A stretch of DNA of 64,000 nt from Christensenella timonensis (lineage in GTDB: Bacteria > Bacillota > Clostridia > Christensenellales > Christensenellaceae), in contig NZ_FLKP01000002.1 of assembly GCF_900087015.1 (NCBI RefSeq), positions 620,001-684,000 on the forward strand, in the 5' to 3' direction. This document shows positions 1 to 13,939 of this stretch, in pieces; the stretch's first letter is position 1, and every line of letters begins with the position of its first letter. A program made the translations under genes and the position numbers. The notes under the pieces were generated by a model that had not been told where the DNA came from, made no database searches, and saw only the letters and a list, made by a program, of their open reading frames with translations.

Positions 1-2
1 AC

Positions 3-3000
3 GATGTGATCGAGGATTACAAGGGCACCGGACGCACGATGGTCAAGGTGTATGTGCATACGGAATTTAACCCGAATCCGACCAATAACGGCGAAGCCTA
101 TTACAGCGACGGCCTGTTCTTTAACCTCTCCGTGAAGCTGGGGGCCTATTACCGCTACACGGATTACAAGACGGCGAACGGCAAGGAAAACGATTCGGCG
201 TGGCAGCCGCAGGAAGGAACCTTCCTGGGCGTGGGCAACCAATACAGCAGCAGCGAATATGTGCGGCCGGACAGCGGCGCGAACGCGCCTTCCGGCGTCG
301 GCAAGGATGAAAACGGCGCCTCGTATTTTGCCGACCTGAATGAAAACGGCAATACGGAAGAGATGAATACCCAATACGCCTCCGCAAGTTCGACGATCGA
401 TATCACGGTGGCCACGGCCACGGGTATCACCAAGACCGTCAAGGAAGATGCGGACAAGTTTGCGACCTACGATGAAAATGCGCGCGTGGCGACGGGAGAA
501 ACGTATACCTACCGCCTGCAGGTACAGAACACGGACGGCGGCACGATGAAAAACGTGGTTATCTTCGACCGTTTGGAACGTGCGGCCATCGACCGCGCAG
601 GCGTAGACGATATCGTCTTTGACGGTACGTACTGGCAGGGCACGCTGGATTCTGTGGATACCACTATGCCGAGGCGCAAGGGGATCGACCCGGTGGTCTA
701 TTATTCCACCAAGGCGGACGCGGCCTACGACTTATCCGACGCGGCTTCCGCGTGGACGACGACAAAGCCGGCGAATATGAGTACAGTCAAAGCGATCGCG
801 GTTGACCTTTCCAAAAAGACGGACGGAACGGATTATGTGTTTGCGCCGTTGGAAGGAACCTATATCGGGCTCAAGATGGATGCCCCTTCGACGCTCACAG
901 AGCCGACCATCCATGCCTACAACAATCCGGCGTGGATCAACGAATTCACGGCGGCGACGGGTGAAACCAAGACGGAGACCACGCTGGGCAACGCTGTCAC
1001 CGTAGAATTATTCGAGGCGGCGGAGCTGCGCGTAAGCAAGCAGGCGAGTGGGCTTGACCTGGGCGGCGTGGACTTCAGCTATACCCTACTGCAAAACGGC
1101 GAACCTTACGGCCCGGCTGAATATACTTTATATGATATCAGCGACCCGGCGAGCCCCACGGTGGTTTCGGGTACGTGGGCAACGGACGCAAGCGGTAAAT
1201 TTACGCTCAAGGCCAGCCAGATGGCGGTATTTGAGCGCATGGACAATAAAGCGGCATACAGCGTGACGGAAGCGGCGATGACGGGAAATACCATCGTATC
1301 GCCGGAGGGCGGCGTCGCCACGGGAACGCTCGATAAGGACAAAGCGCAGGTCGTGGAGTTTGTCAACGATTATATTGGAAACCTGGCTAAGCTGCGGCTC
1401 ACAAAAAATGTGAACAAGCTTTCGGGCGGCGTTGACGCGCCCGCAGGGGATACGTTTGAGTTTACAGTGAAGCTGGGCAAAACAACGGATACGATGGCGC
1501 CGTATGCAAACCAGGAATACAGGCTCTACCAGTCGAACGGAACGGAGATCACCGAAGGCGGGCCCTTTAAAACGGATGAAAACGGTAAGCTGGCCCTGAA
1601 AGCGGCGCAGTATGCGGAGTTCCCGCAGGTTGTGAAGGGCTGGCGGTACGAGATCAGGGAAACGGCGAAATCGGACTACACGTTCTACAGTCCAAGCACG
1701 GGCGTATACAGCGGCGTGATCACGACCAGCACAGCACTGATGCCGACGACGAGCGCTACCTTTACCAACCGGTACGAGGCGTACCGTCCGCTTAACGTGG
1801 AAAAAACGGTAACGGCGACGCCGGGCTACACCGCCCCGGAAGGCGATGAATTTACATTTACGGTGAAGGTACGCAACATATTGTACAACAGCCAGGCGTA
1901 TAAGCTTTACGACATCACAGACCCGGACAACCCGGTGGAGCTGATCGGTACCTATACGACGGACTCGAACGGCCAGATGAAATTGAAGGCAGGCCAGCGC
2001 GCAGTCTTTTCAGGGATCCTCGCGGGGTATGCGTACGAGGTGACGGAAGATACGAAGGAGGACTATGTCACATCGGGTACGGACGCCAAGGGGACGGTTC
2101 CAAGCGGTGAAAACGGCGCGACGGCAACATTTAATAACCACTATGAACCGAAAAATACACTGACAGTGGAGAAGAAAGTCGAATCCGCAGAAGGCTTAAC
2201 GGCCCCGGCAAACGACACTTTTGAATTCACGGTCACGCAGAACGGACAGCCGCTCGCGAATACGGAATATACTTTATATGACGCAAACGGCAATGCGGTA
2301 AGCGGCGCTTACCAGACAGACGGCGAAGGCAAGCTGACCTTAAAAGCGGGGCAGAAGGCTGTATTGATGGCGCTGCGCGGGGCTTCCTACAAAGTTGTGG
2401 AGACGCCGGCCGCGGATTATACCACGACCCAGACGGGCGATACGGGCAGCGTCGCAAACGACGACAGCTCGAAGGCAGCGTTTACCAACAAATACGACCC
2501 GAAGCGCGACGTCAGCTTAACGAAGCTGGTGACCTCAGCGGAATCCCTGAGCGCGCCTGTGGACGATGAATTTACCTTCACGGTGAAGGTGGACGGCAAG
2601 GCGCATCTTTATAAGACTTACAAGCTGTATTACGCGGAGAATGCGGAGATTGGCGACGCGGCAGACTGGATCGAGGTGCCGGGGAACCATGCGACGAACG
2701 AACGCGGCGAGCTGAAGCTGAAAGCAAACCAGCGCGCAGTTTTTGAGGATCTTCCTGTAGGCAGCACATACGAATTTGTTGAGAGCGCAAAGGACGGCTA
2801 TACGTCCCGGTACCTAAGCTCCGGTGCTCCGGCAAGCGGCAGCGTAGGTTTAAGCGACGTTAAAGTGGTTGTAAACAATACGTATGCGCCAAAACAGGGA
2901 CTGACCGTAAGAAAGATCGTTACGGGAACGGGCGCTCCGGCGGACGATATGTTCACATTCACCGTCAAGGTGAATAATGCGGCGTACGCGAACCAGGGCT

Positions 3001-6000
3001 ATAAACTGTATAACGCAGATGGTACAGAGGTGACGGCAGGCGCTCCCTATACGACGGATGCGCAGGGTAAGTTAAGCCTTGCGGGCGGCCAGTATGCGGT
3101 GTTTGAAGGCATCCTTTTAAACTCGGGATATGAGATCACCGAGGATGCAAAGGCGGATTACGTACAGGACAAGACAAAGGTAAACGGAAATATATCCTCT
3201 GCGGGCAGCGTGGCGCAGTTTACGAACAGCTACGAACCGAGGCGCAACCTGGCGGTGCAAAAAACGGTCACGGCGCAGCCGGGACTGAGCGCGCCGGCGG
3301 ATACGGACTTTGAATTCACGGTCAGGGTCTCGGAGGAAGCCTACGCCAATCAGGCGTACAAGCTTTACGGCGCGGACGGCAATGAAATCGCAGGTTCTTA
3401 TGCGACGGACGCTGATGGAAAGTTGACGCTGAAAGCGGGACAAAAAGCGGTCTTTGAGGGAATTTCCGCAGGACTGAAATATGAAGTAACGGAGACGCCC
3501 GATGCGGATTACGTGACAAGCACGGCAGGTTCGTCAGGACATATCGCAACGGACAACAGCTCGACAGCGGCGTTTGCAAACCACTACGCGCCTAAGCGCA
3601 GCCTGGAGGTCGGCAAGACCGTGACGGCCAGCCCGGGATTCATCGTCCCGTCGGGCGAAAAGTTCGCGTTCGTGGTGAAGGTGGACGACGTTGTATACAA
3701 ATACAAAGAATACAGGCTGTACGACGTAGCCGACCCGGCAAATCCGGTCGTTATCCCGGGCAGCTACATGACGGACAAAGACGGCAGGCTGACGCTCGAA
3801 GACGGCCAGAAGGCTGTGTTTGAAGGCATTGCGGTAAACAGCACCTATGAAGTGACGGAGGAAGCCAAGGACAATTACACGGCGGCCGATACGACATTGG
3901 ACGGCAGTATATCCGAGGGCGGCGGACAGGCTGCGTTCACGAACAATTATGAACCCAAACAGGGCCTGACCGTAAGGAAGACGGTCACAGGCAGCGGCGC
4001 GCCCAGCGGCGACGCGTTTACCTTCACGGTGAACGTGGGCGGCAGCGCGTATGCAAACCAAGCTTACAAGCTGTATGAAAACGGCGCGGAACAGATTGGC
4101 GTATATACGACGGACGAAAACGGGAAGCTGACCTTGAAGCACAACCAGGAAGCGGTCTTTGGCGGGATCACCGTCAATACGGACTACAAAGTGGTGGAGG
4201 ATGCGAAGGAGGACTATGTAGCGGACAACGCCTCGCAGAGCGGGAAGGTTACGCTTGCGGGTTCGACAGCGGCATTTAATAATGCCTATGCCCCGCTGCG
4301 CACGCTGGCGGTAAGCAAAACGGTCACGGGCGAAGGCGTTCCGGAGGGCGCACTCTTTGAGTTCACGGTCAAGGTCGCAGGCGAAGCGTATGCCAACCAG
4401 GCCTATAAGCTTTACGACGCGGATGAAAGCGAGATCGCGGGCTCCTATGCGACGAACGGAGACGGCAAGCTGACCCTTCAGGCAGGCCAGAAGGCTGTAT
4501 TTGAAGGAATCCTGGCGGGAACAAGCTACGAGGTATCGGAGACGGCAAACGCCGACTATGTGACTTCGTCAACGGACAGCAGCGGCACGATCGGCCCGAA
4601 CGGTTCGATGGCTTCGTTTGCCAACAGCTACGAGCCAAGGCGCAACCTGGAGATCACCAAAGCGGTGACGGCGGCGCAGGGCCTGGCCGCGCCAGAAAAC
4701 GATGAATTTACGTTCACGGTGAAGCTCGGCGGGACGGAATATAAGTACAAAGCGTACAAGCTGTACGACGTGAGCGATCCGCTTGCCCCCATTGAGATCC
4801 CGGGCAACTATATCACGGATAACAAAGGCCAGCTGACGCTGAAAGCGGACCAGAAAGCGGTGTTTGAAGGCCTTGCCGTCGGCCAAAGCTACGAGGTCAC
4901 GGAGAGCGGCAAGGACGGCTACACGGCGGATCATACGTCGCAGTCCGGCCATGTCGCGGACGGCACAAATATTGTAGCGTTCACCAATAACTACGAGCCT
5001 AAGCAGGGCCTGACGGTACAAAAAACAGTAACGGGCATCAGTGCTCCCGAAGGCGACGCGTTCACCTTCACGGTGACGGTCGGCGGCAGCGCGTACGCAA
5101 ACCAGCCGTATACGCTTTATGGCGCGGACGGGTTGGAAATCGCGGGTTCATTTGCGACGGACGCAAACGGAAAGCTGCCCCTTCAGGCAGGCCAGAAGGC
5201 AATATTTGGCGGTATCCCTCTCGGTACGGCATACCAGGTGACGGAGGACGCGAAAACGGACTATGTCCAGGACCAGATAAACGTAAACGGAACGATTTCC
5301 CCCGTGGGCAGCGTGGCGCAGTTTACAAACAGCTACGAACCGAGGCGCGACCTTACGATCACTAAGACGGTAACGGGCGAGAACGCCCCGGCGGACGCTA
5401 CGTTTGAATTCACAGTCAAGATCGCGGGCGAAGCGTATGCGGCAAAGGCCTACAAGCTTTACGGCGCGGACGAAAGCGAGGTCACAACAGGTGCGCCTTA
5501 CGCAACGGACGCAAACGGTAAGCTGTTCTTAACGGCGGGACAGAAGGCGGTGTTTGAAGGACTTTCCGCAAGCTTGCAGTATGAGGTCACGGAAACGCCG
5601 GATGCAGATTATCAGGCGACATCCACGGACAGCAAGGGCACGGTTTCCGTAAATGGAGCGACAGCTGCGTTCCATAACAGCTACGAGCCAAAACGCGGTT
5701 TGGAGATCAGCAAAAAGGTAACGGCCGCACAGGGCTTCACGGCCCCGGACGGCGACAAATTTACGTTCACGGTAAAGGTGGATGGTGCGCTGTATGTGTT
5801 CAAACAATATAAGCTGTATTATACGCCGGAAGGCTCGGCGCCGGTGGAGATTCCGGGCAACTACACGACGGACAAGAACGGACAGCTGACGCTGGAAGCG
5901 GATCAAAAAGCGGTGTTTGAAGGCTTTGCGGTAGGTACGGCTTACGAGGTCACGGAGAGCGGCAAGGACGGTTATGCGGCGGATCATACGTCGCAGTCCG

Positions 6001-9000
6001 GCAATATTGCGGACGGCACGAATACGGCGGCGTTCACCAACAACTACGAACCCAAGAAGGGCCTGACAGTAAGTAAGACCGTAACGGGCACGGGCGCGCC
6101 GGCTGGTGACGCATTTGAGTTCACAGTCAACGTGGCGGGCGCACCGCATGCAAGCCAGGTATATAAACTGTATGGTTCGGATGGCAGCGAGATCACGACA
6201 GGCGGCCCGTTCAGTACAGATACAGACGGCAAGCTGAACCTCAAAGCAGGACAGACGGCATTGTTTGAAGGCATCTTAGAAGGGACGGCCTATGAAGTAA
6301 CGGAAACGCCCAAAACGGACTATGTACAGACGAGCCCTGCAAACGGCGGCAGCGCAGCGGGGAATATCTCCCCTGCGGGCAGTACGGCGGGCTTTGTCAA
6401 CAGCTATGAACCGCAGCGCAGCCTGACGGTGGAAAAACATGTAACAGGCGAGGGCGCGCCCGCGGACGCGGCGTTTGAATTTACGGTCAACGTAGGCGGC
6501 AGCGCTTATGCAAACCAGGGCTACAAGCTTTACGGCGCGGACGGAAGCGAGATCACGGCAGGCGCGCCTTACGCGACGGACGGCGAAGGCAAGCTAACAT
6601 TGCTGAATGGCCAAAAAGCGGTATTTGAAGGGATCGTGGCTGGAACTTCCTATGAAGTGACGGAAGCACCCAACGGCGATTACCAGATGGCGCAGACAGG
6701 CGCAAAGGGCAGTGTTGCAGGGGATAACAGTTCCGCGGCAGTGTTCACCAATCACTTTGGCCCGTCGAGGAATATTGTGGTATCCAAAGCGGTCAAGGGA
6801 AGCGGCGCACCGAGCGGCGAAGAATTTACCTTTACGGTTACGCTTGACGGCACGCCGTACGCAAACAGGGAATATAAGCTCTTTAACCTGACGACAGGCG
6901 TGCAAATTCCCGGAACGTACGCGACAGACGACAACGGACAGTTAAAGCTGACGGCAAACCGCAAGGCGGTGTTCGAGAACATCGCGGTAGGCACTGCCTA
7001 CGAGATCGTGGAAACGCCCAAGGCGGATTACACGGCGACCCCCGACCGCTATGAGGGAAGCGTTACAGTGGACGGCGCAACAGCGGCGTTCGTCAACAGC
7101 TACGGGCCGACGCGCGATCTTTCGATCGACAAGACGGTTACGGGCGAGGGCGCTCCGAATGGCGACGCGTTCGGGTTCACGGTCAAAGTGAACGATGCGC
7201 CGTATGCGAATCAGGCTTACAAGCTGTATGACAAGGCCAGCGGTGCGGAGATCGCGACGGGCGGGCCGTATGCAACGGACGCGGACGGCAAGCTGACGCT
7301 TGTGGGCGGACAGAAAGCGGTCTTTAGCGGACTTGCGGTAGGAAGCAGCTATGAAGTAACGGAAACGGCGAAGGCAAATTATACGCAGGTGAGCCCGGCA
7401 AGCGGCGTACAGTCCGGCAGCGTCACCATGAGCGGCGCAGCGGCATCCTTTATCAACGGTTACTTGAAAGCAAGCATCGAAGCATACAAGACAAGCGATA
7501 AGATGCTTGATACAAATGACAGGAACGAGGTCACGGGACAACGCGTATCGCCGGGCGACGAGATCACCTATACGATCCACGTGAAGAACACGGGCGCGGC
7601 AGACGCTGCGAACGTGACGGTGCGCGATTACATCCCGGCAGGGACGACGTATAAGGACGGCAGCGCAACAGCGGGCGGCGAACTGAAAACGAACGCAGGC
7701 GGCAGCCAGTACATAAATTGGAACCTGCCGGCAGTGGCGGTAGGCCAGACGACAGAGGTAAGCTTTACGGTCACGGTAGACGAAGTACCGCAAAACACAG
7801 CGCCGGTGACGATCAAAAACGCGGCGATGCACGATAACGGCAACCGCAAACCCAAGGATCCTGAGGATCCCGACCCCGGCACGCCGACGAACGAGCTGGA
7901 AAACCCGACGCTTTTGATGGTGAAGGAAGTGAGCCCGGCGGGCGACGTGCGCGAAGGAGACGTACTCACTTATACGATCCGCGTGACCGCTTCGCAGGGC
8001 GGCGTAAAGGGCGTTGAAGTATCCGATATCCTGCCGGACGGACTCTCGCTTGTCAAGGGCAGCATCCGCTATACGCTCTCGGGCGGCAGGCCTGTATCGG
8101 CAGGGTGCGAGTACCTGGACGGCGTAGTATACTGGCCGACGGTCGATGTTCCGGCAGGCGAATCCACATTTGTCTTCCGGGCGATGGTAGAAAGACTTGC
8201 GGACGGGACACAAACGCTTGCAATCAAGAATACGGCGGTCGTCAAGACGCCGGGCACGGATCCGCGGGAAACGACGGAAACAAGCAGCACCGTCAATACG
8301 CGCTGGGCGGAGCTTTCCAAAACGGCGGCGCTCGTTGTGGACGGTTCGCCGGTCGCGGAAGAACGCGGGACGGCAGACAGTCCGGTACAAACAGAGCTTT
8401 CGCAGGTGGTGGAATACCGCCTGCGCGTAACCAACAAGGGTTCTGGCGCGCTTACGAGCGGCGCCATCGTAGTGACCGACGTATTCCCGCAGGGCACGGC
8501 GTATGTGGACGGCTCGCAGGCGGACGCCGTATTCAGCGGCGGCGCGGGTACGGCAACATCCGTGAAGGAGGTGACGGCAGGCGGCGTGAAATGGACGCTT
8601 TCCGGCATGTCGGCAGGGGAAACCGCATTGCTCACGTTCCGTGTGAACGCTCCGGCAACGGCGGACGATCCTGCGACGGAAGCAAAAGAGCTCTCGCGCG
8701 TATTTGAGAATATGGCGCAGATGACCGACACGGAGATGAGCGAAAAAACATATAGCGAAACCGTCACCACAGTGGACAAAAACGGCGAAGAAACGCGCTA
8801 TACCACGACGCAGAAGGTATATGAGGAAAAAGAATACAGCAAAGACTCTGAAAAGACGTACCATGAGGTGCGCGAAGCCCTGGTAACGGCTGAGAAGTCG
8901 AGCGTGGTGAAGAGTCCCGCACCGGGAGAGCTGATTCCGGTGGTACAAGCGGGCGACACGATCGAATACACGATCACGCTTAAAAACAGCGGCGAAGCGG

Positions 9001-12000
9001 CGGCAAAAAATGTGCAGGTGCGCGACTATGTGCCGGCAGGCACGACGCTCGTTGGCTCCAGCATATCGGACGGCGGGATACCGAGCAGCGCGGATACGCG
9101 GACACGCATCGACTGGGTGATCCCGGAGATCGCGGCAGGCGGGCAGGCGACGGTGAAGTTTAACGTAACCGTAAATGAACTGGCCGAAAGCGAAACCGCG
9201 GGAATCGTGACAAACGGCGCGTATTACCGTGTGCCGGGCGTGGACGAGGAAAACCCGGAAGACCCGCAGAAACCCGACGGGGATTACGGCCGGACGAACG
9301 AAGTGAACCACCAGCTGACATCGCTGGTGAAGGTCTCCGATCCGATGGGCGGCAGCGGCGCGGGCGACGCTGCGGAAATCGTGCAGGGACAGGTCGTGAA
9401 ATATACGATCCAGTTCAACGCGCAGCAGCCGGTGACCGACCTTGTCATAATGGATAAGGTGCCGGAAGGCATGACGCTCGTAGCGGGCAGTATCCATTAT
9501 GTGGGTGCGGACGGCAGCAGCGTGAATGTTCCGGACAGCGCGTATGACAGCGCGGTCAGGACGATCACCTGGCCGGCGGTCAGTGCGGCCAGCGGCCAGA
9601 CGGCCTTTGTGTTCAGCGCATCGGCAGACAGGCTCGCGGGCGGCGACACGTATCGGCTTTATGAAAATACGGCACATGCGGAGATGAATGACGGCCACGA
9701 TAACCGCGTGGAGGAAGACACCAATACCATCACGCATGAGGTGCGCGATGGACAGGCGGACATTACCAAGACGGCGGCGCTCGTGGTAGGCGACGCAGTC
9801 CAGACCGAGCAGCGCGGCAGCGCGGACAGCCCGGTCGATACCAAGCGTTCGCAGATCGTGGAATACCACCTGCGCGTACAGTACGCGGGCGAGCAGGGCG
9901 CGAAGAGCGGCAAGCTCGTCGTGACCGACCCGATCCCGGCGGGAACGACGTTTGTGGACGGCAGCGCGACAGGCGCGATGAGCGTAACTGTGCCGGACTC
10001 TGCGGCTACGGTCGGGGCGGGAACGCTTACATCGGGCGGAGTCAGGTGGGAAATCGATGGCATGACGGCCGGCGAGGAAGCATACCTTACATTCCGCGTG
10101 ACCGCGCCGGAGACGGCAGGGGAAACAGGAACAGTCGTATTTGAGAATACGGCAAACCTGGTGGACGAAGAAAAACAGAATACGCTGGACCAGAACGGAA
10201 ACCATGTCTATGGCGAAGGCGAATACGATAAGGATTCGCAGACGACCTACCACAAGGTAACCGAGCCGAAAGTCAGCGTTACCAAGGTAAGCGACAGGAT
10301 GGTGGGCGGCGATCCGAACGTACAGGGACAGCTGGTAGCGCCCGGCGACGAGATCACCTATACGCTCAAGGTCGTGAATACGGGTACGGCGGCAGCGGAA
10401 AATGTGACGCTGCGCGATTACATCCCGGCAGGAACGACGTACAAGGACGGCAGCGCAAGCCACAGCGGGCAGCTGAATACCGTAAACGGCAAACAGTGCC
10501 TGAACTGGAACCTTGCTGAGCTCCCCGCAGGGGAAGAAAACGCGGTTGATGTGACGTTTACCGTGACGGTGGATGAATTCCTTACGCAAAATATGCCGGT
10601 AGAGATCGTAAACGCGGCGTCGCATGACAACGGCAACGAGCAGCCCAAAGACCCGGAAGACCCGCAGGATCCGGAAACGCCGACCAACGAAGTGAACAAC
10701 CCGACCCTTTCTTATGAGAAGGTGAGTTCGCCCGCAGGCGGTACGGTGGATGAAAACGGCAACGCAGTGAACCCGGGGATCGTCCGTGAAGGCGACATCA
10801 TCACGTACGACATCAACGTAACGGCTCCTGAGGGCGGCGTGAAAAACGTGGTCATGACGGACGCACTGCCGGACGGCGTGAGCCTTGTGGCAGGATCGGT
10901 AAGCTACAAACTCGGCGATAACGCACGGGTAGCGGTGGACGAAGCGGACGCACACGTGCTCGGCGTTGTGACATGGCCCAAGGTGGATATCCCGGAAGGA
11001 ACGGCAAACTTCCGCCTGAAAGTGATGGTCGACAGGCTAGCTGACGGCGAGACGACTAAGGTGATCGGCAATAACGCGGTGCTCAGGCAGGATAACCCGG
11101 GAACGGAGGATAAGGAATATCCGCCGACAAGGGAAGTCACGCATGAGGTTTGGAGCCGCAGCGCAAGCATCACCAAGACCGCGGCATTGATCGAGAACGA
11201 TGTGGCCAAAGACGAAAATTGCGGCAGTGCGGATACTCCGGTAGATACGCAACGCCGCCAGGTCGTAGAATACCACATTACGATAACAAATACCGGCGCG
11301 CAGGGCATGAAGAGCGGCGACATCGTAGTAACTGACCCGGTACCCAATGCCTGTACATTTGTGGAAGGCTCCATCACGGGCGAGATCAAAAATGCGGTGA
11401 GCGGATCGACGGCGGCGATCAAGTCGGCGGAGATGACGCAGGACGGCGTACAGTGGGTCTTAAACGGCCTTGATAACGGCGAGCAGGCATACCTCACATT
11501 CCGCGTGAGCGCACCTGCAACGTGTGCAGGCGAGCCAACGCTGACCAAGGTGTTCACAAACCAGGCTAACATGACCGATAAGGCAATGAGTGAAACGAAA
11601 TACAGCGAGACGGTCACGACAGTGGACAAGGACGGCAATAAGACGGAATGCCAGCAGGGTGATACGGTCTTTGCAGAAGAAGAATATGCGCTTGACTCTG
11701 AGATCACATACCATCAGGTAAGTGAGCCCCTGGTCACCATAGAAAAATCCGCCGATCCGGCAAGCCCGGCTGAAAACGGATTGATCCCGGTGGTGAGGGA
11801 AGGCGATGTAATCACCTATAAGCTGACGGTCACGAACACGGGTGCGGCAGCGGCGGCGAATGTGCGCGTAGCGGACTTCGTACCGCAGGGCACGACCTAC
11901 GTTGCGAACTCGGCAACGGGCAGCGGCGTATTCACGAATGCGACGGGACGTATCGACTGGACGATCGCGCAGCTTGCGGTCGGCGAAGAAAACAAGGTGG

Positions 12001-13796
12001 AGCTCACCTTCCAGGTGACGGTGAACCGGGTGGCGGAAGAGGATGCGGGCGTGCTTACCAACGTCGGGTACTTATACGTACCGGACGCGACAGACCCGAA
12101 CCCGCCGGTAGACCCGGACGATCCGGCGCCACCGGTAGACGAATACACGCCGTCCAACGAGGTGCAGCACCAGACGCATACGTTCGTGAAGACGGCAGAC
12201 CCGATGGGCGGAACGGACGAAGCGACTGCCACGGAAGTGAAGCAGGGACAGGCGATCACCTACACGATGCAGTTTAACGCAGGCGAAGCGGTGAATAACG
12301 TTTCCGTAAGGGATACGGTACCGCAGGGCCTCACGGTCGTGCCGGGCAGCATCCAGATCATCGCGCCGGACGGCAAGGTGACGCAGCTTCCAGACAGCGC
12401 ATACGACAGCGCGTGGAGGATCATCACCTGGAGCGCGGACAGCGTGCAGCAGGGTGTAACAGGCTTCCGTTTCAAGGCGGTCGTAGATAAGCTGGCAGAC
12501 GGCGAAACGGCGAAATTATTCGTCAATAACGCGTCGGTCACATACAATCCGGGCGGCGGAACCCCTGTCACCGAGGAGAGCAACACAGTGACGCACAAGA
12601 CGCAGGCAGGTACGTCCGCGATCAGCAAGGCGGCGGCGCTCGTGGAAAGCAATGTGGCCCAGCCCGAAGCAAACGGCACACAAGGCTCGCCGGTAATGGC
12701 GCAGCGCGGACAGACAGTGGAATACCGCCTGCGCGTAACGCGCACAGGCGCGCCGAGCGGAGACCTCGTCATCACCGACGCGATCCCGGACGGCACGACG
12801 TTTGTGGAAGGCTCGGCGGCGGGCAGCATCCAGAATGCTGTTTCCGGATCGGGCGCAAAGGTAAGCTCGATCGGCATCAAGCAGGTTAAGACGCCAAGCG
12901 GAAGCATGAAAAACGGCGTGGAATGGGTGGTAAGCGGACTTTCCGAAGGAGAGACGGCATACCTAACGTTCAGGGTCACAGCGCCCAGGACGACGGACAA
13001 TCCGGATACGCCTGAATACGAGCTGACCAAGGTGTTCGAGAATACCGGACGCATGGAAGACAGCTCAAACGCGGGCCTCTTCTATGAAGAAGATACGGGC
13101 ACGCACAAGAAGGGCGACGCGGTGTACGCAGGGGAAGAAACGACGAAAGTAACGGAAACGACGTACCATCAGATAACGGAGCCGGCGCTGGAAGCGGTAA
13201 AATCCTCGAATCCGGGAGACGGTGCGCAGGTGAACGCCGGCGACACGGTCACCTATACGATCAGCGTCACCAACAAGGGCGCAGGCGCGGCGACGAACGT
13301 AATCATCCGCGACGCGATTCCGCAGGGTACGACGCTTAAAGCGGGCTCTGCCAAGTGCAGCACCCCGGGCATAAGCGCAGACAGTGTCAAGATCGGCGGA
13401 AAGGATGGCCTTGCGTGGATCATCCCGCAAATTGAAGCGGGTGAAACCGTGACCGTAAGCTTTGCGGTAACGGTGAACGAAATGGCGCAGGCAGGAACGA
13501 ATGCGATCGAAAACGTGGCGCAAGTGAAGGAAGCTGCGCCGGATGAGGATCCAAAGAATCCGACAGACGATGGGTTCAAGGATACCAACAAGATCACGCT
13601 GACCCAGACGCAGACAGCCGCGGGGGCATTCCCCAAGACAGGCGACGAAGGCGGACTGCCCATGAATATGGTGATACTGTTCGCTCTTGCAGGAGCAATA
13701 CTGGCAGGACTTGTCGTAGTGCTCCTCCTCCGCAAACGCCGGAGGGACTCACAGGCAGCATACGAGGCGTATCTTGACTCGCGTAATCGGCATTAA
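3..13796 (+). CDS. Giant cell-wall-anchored repeat surface protein (5' partial)
   Basis: The reading frame is open from the first complete codon, so the true start lies upstream; about 4,600 residues are visible. In order: about 335 residues of non-repeated sequence, 18 Cna-B-like (DUF5979/DUF7601-type) units of about 119 residues, 13 DUF11-type units, then a C-terminal anchor with FPKTG, a hydrophobic helix ([20 protein letters not shown]) and an Arg/Lys tail. The Cna-B-like units keep an early Lys (VxKxVTG), a Glu in YEVTE and a terminal Asn in FTNxYEP. That trio forms intramolecular Lys-Asn isopeptide bonds in related domains; here this is inferred. No Cys-rich or enzymatic domain was seen. 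The downstream class B sortase is the likely anchoring enzyme. The protein is probably a long stalk-like adhesin whose binding head lies upstream or in the N-terminal part. Its ligand cannot be read from the sequence. Confidence 0.93.
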   Translation, partial: DVIEDYKGTGRTMVKVYVHTEFNPNPTNNGEAYYSDGLFFNLSVKLGAYYRYTDYKTANGKENDSAWQPQEGTFLGVGNQYSSSEYVRPDSGANAPSGVGKDENGASYFADLNENGNTEEMNTQYASASSTIDITVATATGITKTVKEDADKFATYDENARVATGETYTYRLQVQNTDGGTMKNVVIFDRLERAAIDRAGVDDIVFDGTYWQGTLDSVDTTMPRRKGIDPVVYYSTKADAAYDLSDAASAWTTTKPANMSTVKAIAVDLSKKTDGTDYVFAPLEGTYIGLKMDAPSTLTEPTIHAYNNPAWINEFTAATGETKTETTLGNAVTVELFEAAELRVSKQASGLDLGGVDFSYTLLQNGEPYGPAEYTLYDISDPASPTVVSGTWATDASGKFTLKASQMAVFERMDNKAAYSVTEAAMTGNTIVSPEGGVATGTLDKDKAQVVEFVNDYIGNLAKLRLTKNVNKLSGGVDAPAGDTFEFTVKLGKTTDTMAPYANQEYRLYQSNGTEITEGGPFKTDENGKLALKAAQYAEFPQVVKGWRYEIRETAKSDYTFYSPSTGVYSGVITTSTALMPTTSATFTNRYEAYRPLNVEKTVTATPGYTAPEGDEFTFTVKVRNILYNSQAYKLYDITDPDNPVELIGTYTTDSNGQMKLKAGQRAVFSGILAGYAYEVTEDTKEDYVTSGTDAKGTVPSGENGATATFNNHYEPKNTLTVEKKVESAEGLTAPANDTFEFTVTQNGQPLANTEYTLYDANGNAVSGAYQTDGEGKLTLKAGQKAVLMALRGASYKVVETPAADYTTTQTGDTGSVANDDSSKAAFTNKYDPKRDVSLTKLVTSAESLSAPVDDEFTFTVKVDGKAHLYKTYKLYYAENAEIGDAADWIEVPGNHATNERGELKLKANQRAVFEDLPVGSTYEFVESAKDGYTSRYLSSGAPASGSVGLSDVKVVVNNTYAPKQGLTVRKIVTGTGAPADDMFTFTVKVNNAAYANQGYKLYNADGTEVTAGAPYTTDAQGKLSLAGGQYAVFEGILLNSGYEITEDAKADYVQDKTKVNGNISSAGSVAQFTNSYEPRRNLAVQKTVTAQPGLSAPADTDFEFTVRVSEEAYANQAYKLYGADGNEIAGSYATDADGKLTLKAGQKAVFEGISAGLKYEVTETPDADYVTSTAGSSGHIATDNSSTAAFANHYAPKRSLEVGKTVTASPGFIVPSGEKFAFVVKVDDVVYKYKEYRLYDVADPANPVVIPGSYMTDKDGRLTLEDGQKAVFEGIAVNSTYEVTEEAKDNYTAADTTLDGSISEGGGQAAFTNNYEPKQGLTVRKTVTGSGAPSGDAFTFTVNVGGSAYANQAYKLYENGAEQIGVYTTDENGKLTLKHNQEAVFGGITVNTDYKVVEDAKEDYVADNASQSGKVTLAGSTAAFNNAYAPLRTLAVSKTVTGEGVPEGALFEFTVKVAGEAYANQAYKLYDADESEIAGSYATNGDGKLTLQAGQKAVFEGILAGTSYEVSETANADYVTSSTDSSGTIGPNGSMASFANSYEPRRNLEITKAVTAAQGLAAPENDEFTFTVKLGGTEYKYKAYKLYDVSDPLAPIEIPGNYITDNKGQLTLKADQKAVFEGLAVGQSYEVTESGKDGYTADHTSQSGHVADGTNIVAFTNNYEPKQGLTVQKTVTGISAPEGDAFTFTVTVGGSAYANQPYTLYGADGLEIAGSFATDANGKLPLQAGQKAIFGGIPLGTAYQVTEDAKTDYVQDQINVNGTISPVGSVAQFTNSYEPRRDLTITKTVTGENAPADATFEFTVKIAGEAYAAKAYKLYGADESEVTTGAPYATDANGKLFLTAGQKAVFEGLSASLQYEVTETPDADYQATSTDSKGTVSVNGATAAFHNSYEPKRGLEISKKVTAAQGFTAPDGDKFTFTVKVDGALYVFKQYKLYYTPEGSAPVEIPGNYTTDKNGQLTLEADQKAVFEGFAVGTAYEVTESGKDGYAADHTSQSGNIADGTNTAAFTNNYEPKKGLTVSKTVTGTGAPAGDAFEFTVNVAGAPHASQVYKLYGSDGSEITTGGPFSTDTDGKLNLKAGQTALFEGILEGTAYEVTETPKTDYVQTSPANGGSAAGNISPAGSTAGFVNSYEPQRSLTVEKHVTGEGAPADAAFEFTVNVGGSAYANQGYKLYGADGSEITAGAPYATDGEGKLTLLNGQKAVFEGIVAGTSYEVTEAPNGDYQMAQTGAKGSVAGDNSSAAVFTNHFGPSRNIVVSKAVKGSGAPSGEEFTFTVTLDGTPYANREYKLFNLTTGVQIPGTYATDDNGQLKLTANRKAVFENIAVGTAYEIVETPKADYTATPDRYEGSVTVDGATAAFVNSYGPTRDLSIDKTVTGEGAPNGDAFGFTVKVNDAPYANQAYKLYDKASGAEIATGGPYATDADGKLTLVGGQKAVFSGLAVGSSYEVTETAKANYTQVSPASGVQSGSVTMSGAAASFINGYLKASIEAYKTSDKMLDTNDRNEVTGQRVSPGDEITYTIHVKNTGAADAANVTVRDYIPAGTTYKDGSATAGGELKTNAGGSQYINWNLPAVAVGQTTEVSFTVTVDEVPQNTAPVTIKNAAMHDNGNRKPKDPEDPDPGTPTNELENPTLLMVKEVSPAGDVREGDVLTYTIRVTASQGGVKGVEVSDILPDGLSLVKGSIRYTLSGGRPVSAGCEYLDGVVYWPTVDVPAGESTFVFRAMVERLADGTQTLAIKNTAVVKTPGTDPRETTETSSTVNTRWAELSKTAALVVDGSPVAEERGTADSPVQTELSQVVEYRLRVTNKGSGALTSGAIVVTDVFPQGTAYVDGSQADAVFSGGAGTATSVKEVTAGGVKWTLSGMSAGETALLTFRVNAPATADDPATEAKELSRVFENMAQMTDTEMSEKTYSETVTTVDKNGEETRYTTTQKVYEEKEYSKDSEKTYHEVREALVTAEKSSVVKSPAPGELIPVVQAGDTIEYTITLKNSGEAAAKNVQVRDYVPAGTTLVGSSISDGGIPSSADTRTRIDWVIPEIAAGGQATVKFNVTVNELAESETAGIVTNGAYYRVPGVDEENPEDPQKPDGDYGRTNEVNHQLTSLVKVSDPMGGSGAGDAAEIVQGQVVKYTIQFNAQQPVTDLVIMDKVPEGMTLVAGSIHYVGADGSSVNVPDSAYDSAVRTITWPAVSAASGQTAFVFSASADRLAGGDTYRLYENTAHAEMNDGHDNRVEEDTNTITHEVRDGQADITKTAALVVGDAVQTEQRGSADSPVDTKRSQIVEYHLRVQYAGEQGAKSGKLVVTDPIPAGTTFVDGSATGAMSVTVPDSAATVGAGTLTSGGVRWEIDGMTAGEEAYLTFRVTAPETAGETGTVVFENTANLVDEEKQNTLDQNGNHVYGEGEYDKDSQTTYHKVTEPKVSVTKVSDRMVGGDPNVQGQLVAPGDEITYTLKVVNTGTAAAENVTLRDYIPAGTTYKDGSASHSGQLNTVNGKQCLNWNLAELPAGEENAVDVTFTVTVDEFLTQNMPVEIVNAASHDNGNEQPKDPEDPQDPETPTNEVNNPTLSYEKVSSPAGGTVDENGNAVNPGIVREGDIITYDINVTAPEGGVKNVVMTDALPDGVSLVAGSVSYKLGDNARVAVDEADAHVLGVVTWPKVDIPEGTANFRLKVMVDRLADGETTKVIGNNAVLRQDNPGTEDKEYPPTREVTHEVWSRSASITKTAALIENDVAKDENCGSADTPVDTQRRQVVEYHITITNTGAQGMKSGDIVVTDPVPNACTFVEGSITGEIKNAVSGSTAAIKSAEMTQDGVQWVLNGLDNGEQAYLTFRVSAPATCAGEPTLTKVFTNQANMTDKAMSETKYSETVTTVDKDGNKTECQQGDTVFAEEEYALDSEITYHQVSEPLVTIEKSADPASPAENGLIPVVREGDVITYKLTVTNTGAAAAANVRVADFVPQGTTYVANSATGSGVFTNATGRIDWTIAQLAVGEENKVELTFQVTVNRVAEEDAGVLTNVGYLYVPDATDPNPPVDPDDPAPPVDEYTPSNEVQHQTHTFVKTADPMGGTDEATATEVKQGQAITYTMQFNAGEAVNNVSVRDTVPQGLTVVPGSIQIIAPDGKVTQLPDSAYDSAWRIITWSADSVQQGVTGFRFKAVVDKLADGETAKLFVNNASVTYNPGGGTPVTEESNTVTHKTQAGTSAISKAAALVESNVAQPEANGTQGSPVMAQRGQTVEYRLRVTRTGAPSGDLVITDAIPDGTTFVEGSAAGSIQNAVSGSGAKVSSIGIKQVKTPSGSMKNGVEWVVSGLSEGETAYLTFRVTAPRTTDNPDTPEYELTKVFENTGRMEDSSNAGLFYEEDTGTHKKGDAVYAGEETTKVTETTYHQITEPALEAVKSSNPGDGAQVNAGDTVTYTISVTNKGAGAATNVIIRDAIPQGTTLKAGSAKCSTPGISADSVKIGGKDGLAWIIPQIEAGETVTVSFAVTVNEMAQAGTNAIENVAQVKEAAPDEDPKNPTDDGFKDTNKITLTQTQTAAGAFPKTGDEGGLPMNMVILFALAGAILAGLVVVLLLRKRRRDSQAAYEAYLDSRNRH
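1018..7466 (+). repeat. 18 tandem Cna-B-like domain repeats inside the giant surface protein
   Basis: Eighteen units of about 358 bp (about 119 residues) follow each other. Each has the order VxKxVTG, EFTVxV, YANQxYKLY, [19 protein letters not shown], YEVTE and FTNSYEPKR. Units alternate between two subtypes: a short one with an apolar YANQ strand, and a longer one with YKxYKLYDxxDP and a PGNY insert. The nucleotide sequences have diverged, so the array is old or codon-diversified and not a fresh amplification. Confidence 0.9.
7470..13182 (+). repeat. Two-copy super-repeat of six DUF11-type domains plus one extra unit
   Basis: Six DUF11-like domains (about 7470-10270) are repeated in the same order at about 10270-13182, and a 13th single unit (about 13183-13580) follows. 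The corresponding units carry matching signatures. First units end with TTYKDGSA. Second units start with a PAGG/REGD stretch. Third and sixth units start with TKTAAL. Fourth units contain LIPVV. Fifth units contain DPMGG. Each super-repeat is therefore itself two related triplets. Spacer segments are rich in Pro, Asp and Glu. Confidence 0.85.
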
Positions 13797-13815
13797 ATGA
13801 AGCGACAGCGATTGA

Positions 13816-13855
13816 CACAGAGAAAAGAGAGAGGCCGAGGCTTCTCTCTTCTGTG
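13816..13855 (+). terminator. Imperfect hairpin after the giant gene
   Basis: CACAGA (13816-13821) and AGAGAGA (13826-13832) pair with TCTCTCT (13843-13849) and TCTGTG (13850-13855), leaving a 4-nt bulge. No T-run follows, so it may be a processing or stability hairpin, or a weak terminator between the two surface-protein genes. Confidence 0.4.
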
Positions 13856-13939
13856 GTTATCGCAGAAAAAGCGCGGGAAGAACAGATGACACAGGAAAAC
13901 ACTTGATATTGCGTTCGGATACGCTTGGGAGGAAAGAAA

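Noticed and set aside
6942-10955. 1,337-codon open frame on the minus strand opposite the giant surface protein
   Set aside because: The Arg/His/Val-rich translation, absence of domains and exact overlap with a strongly codon-biased repeat gene show it is an antisense shadow.
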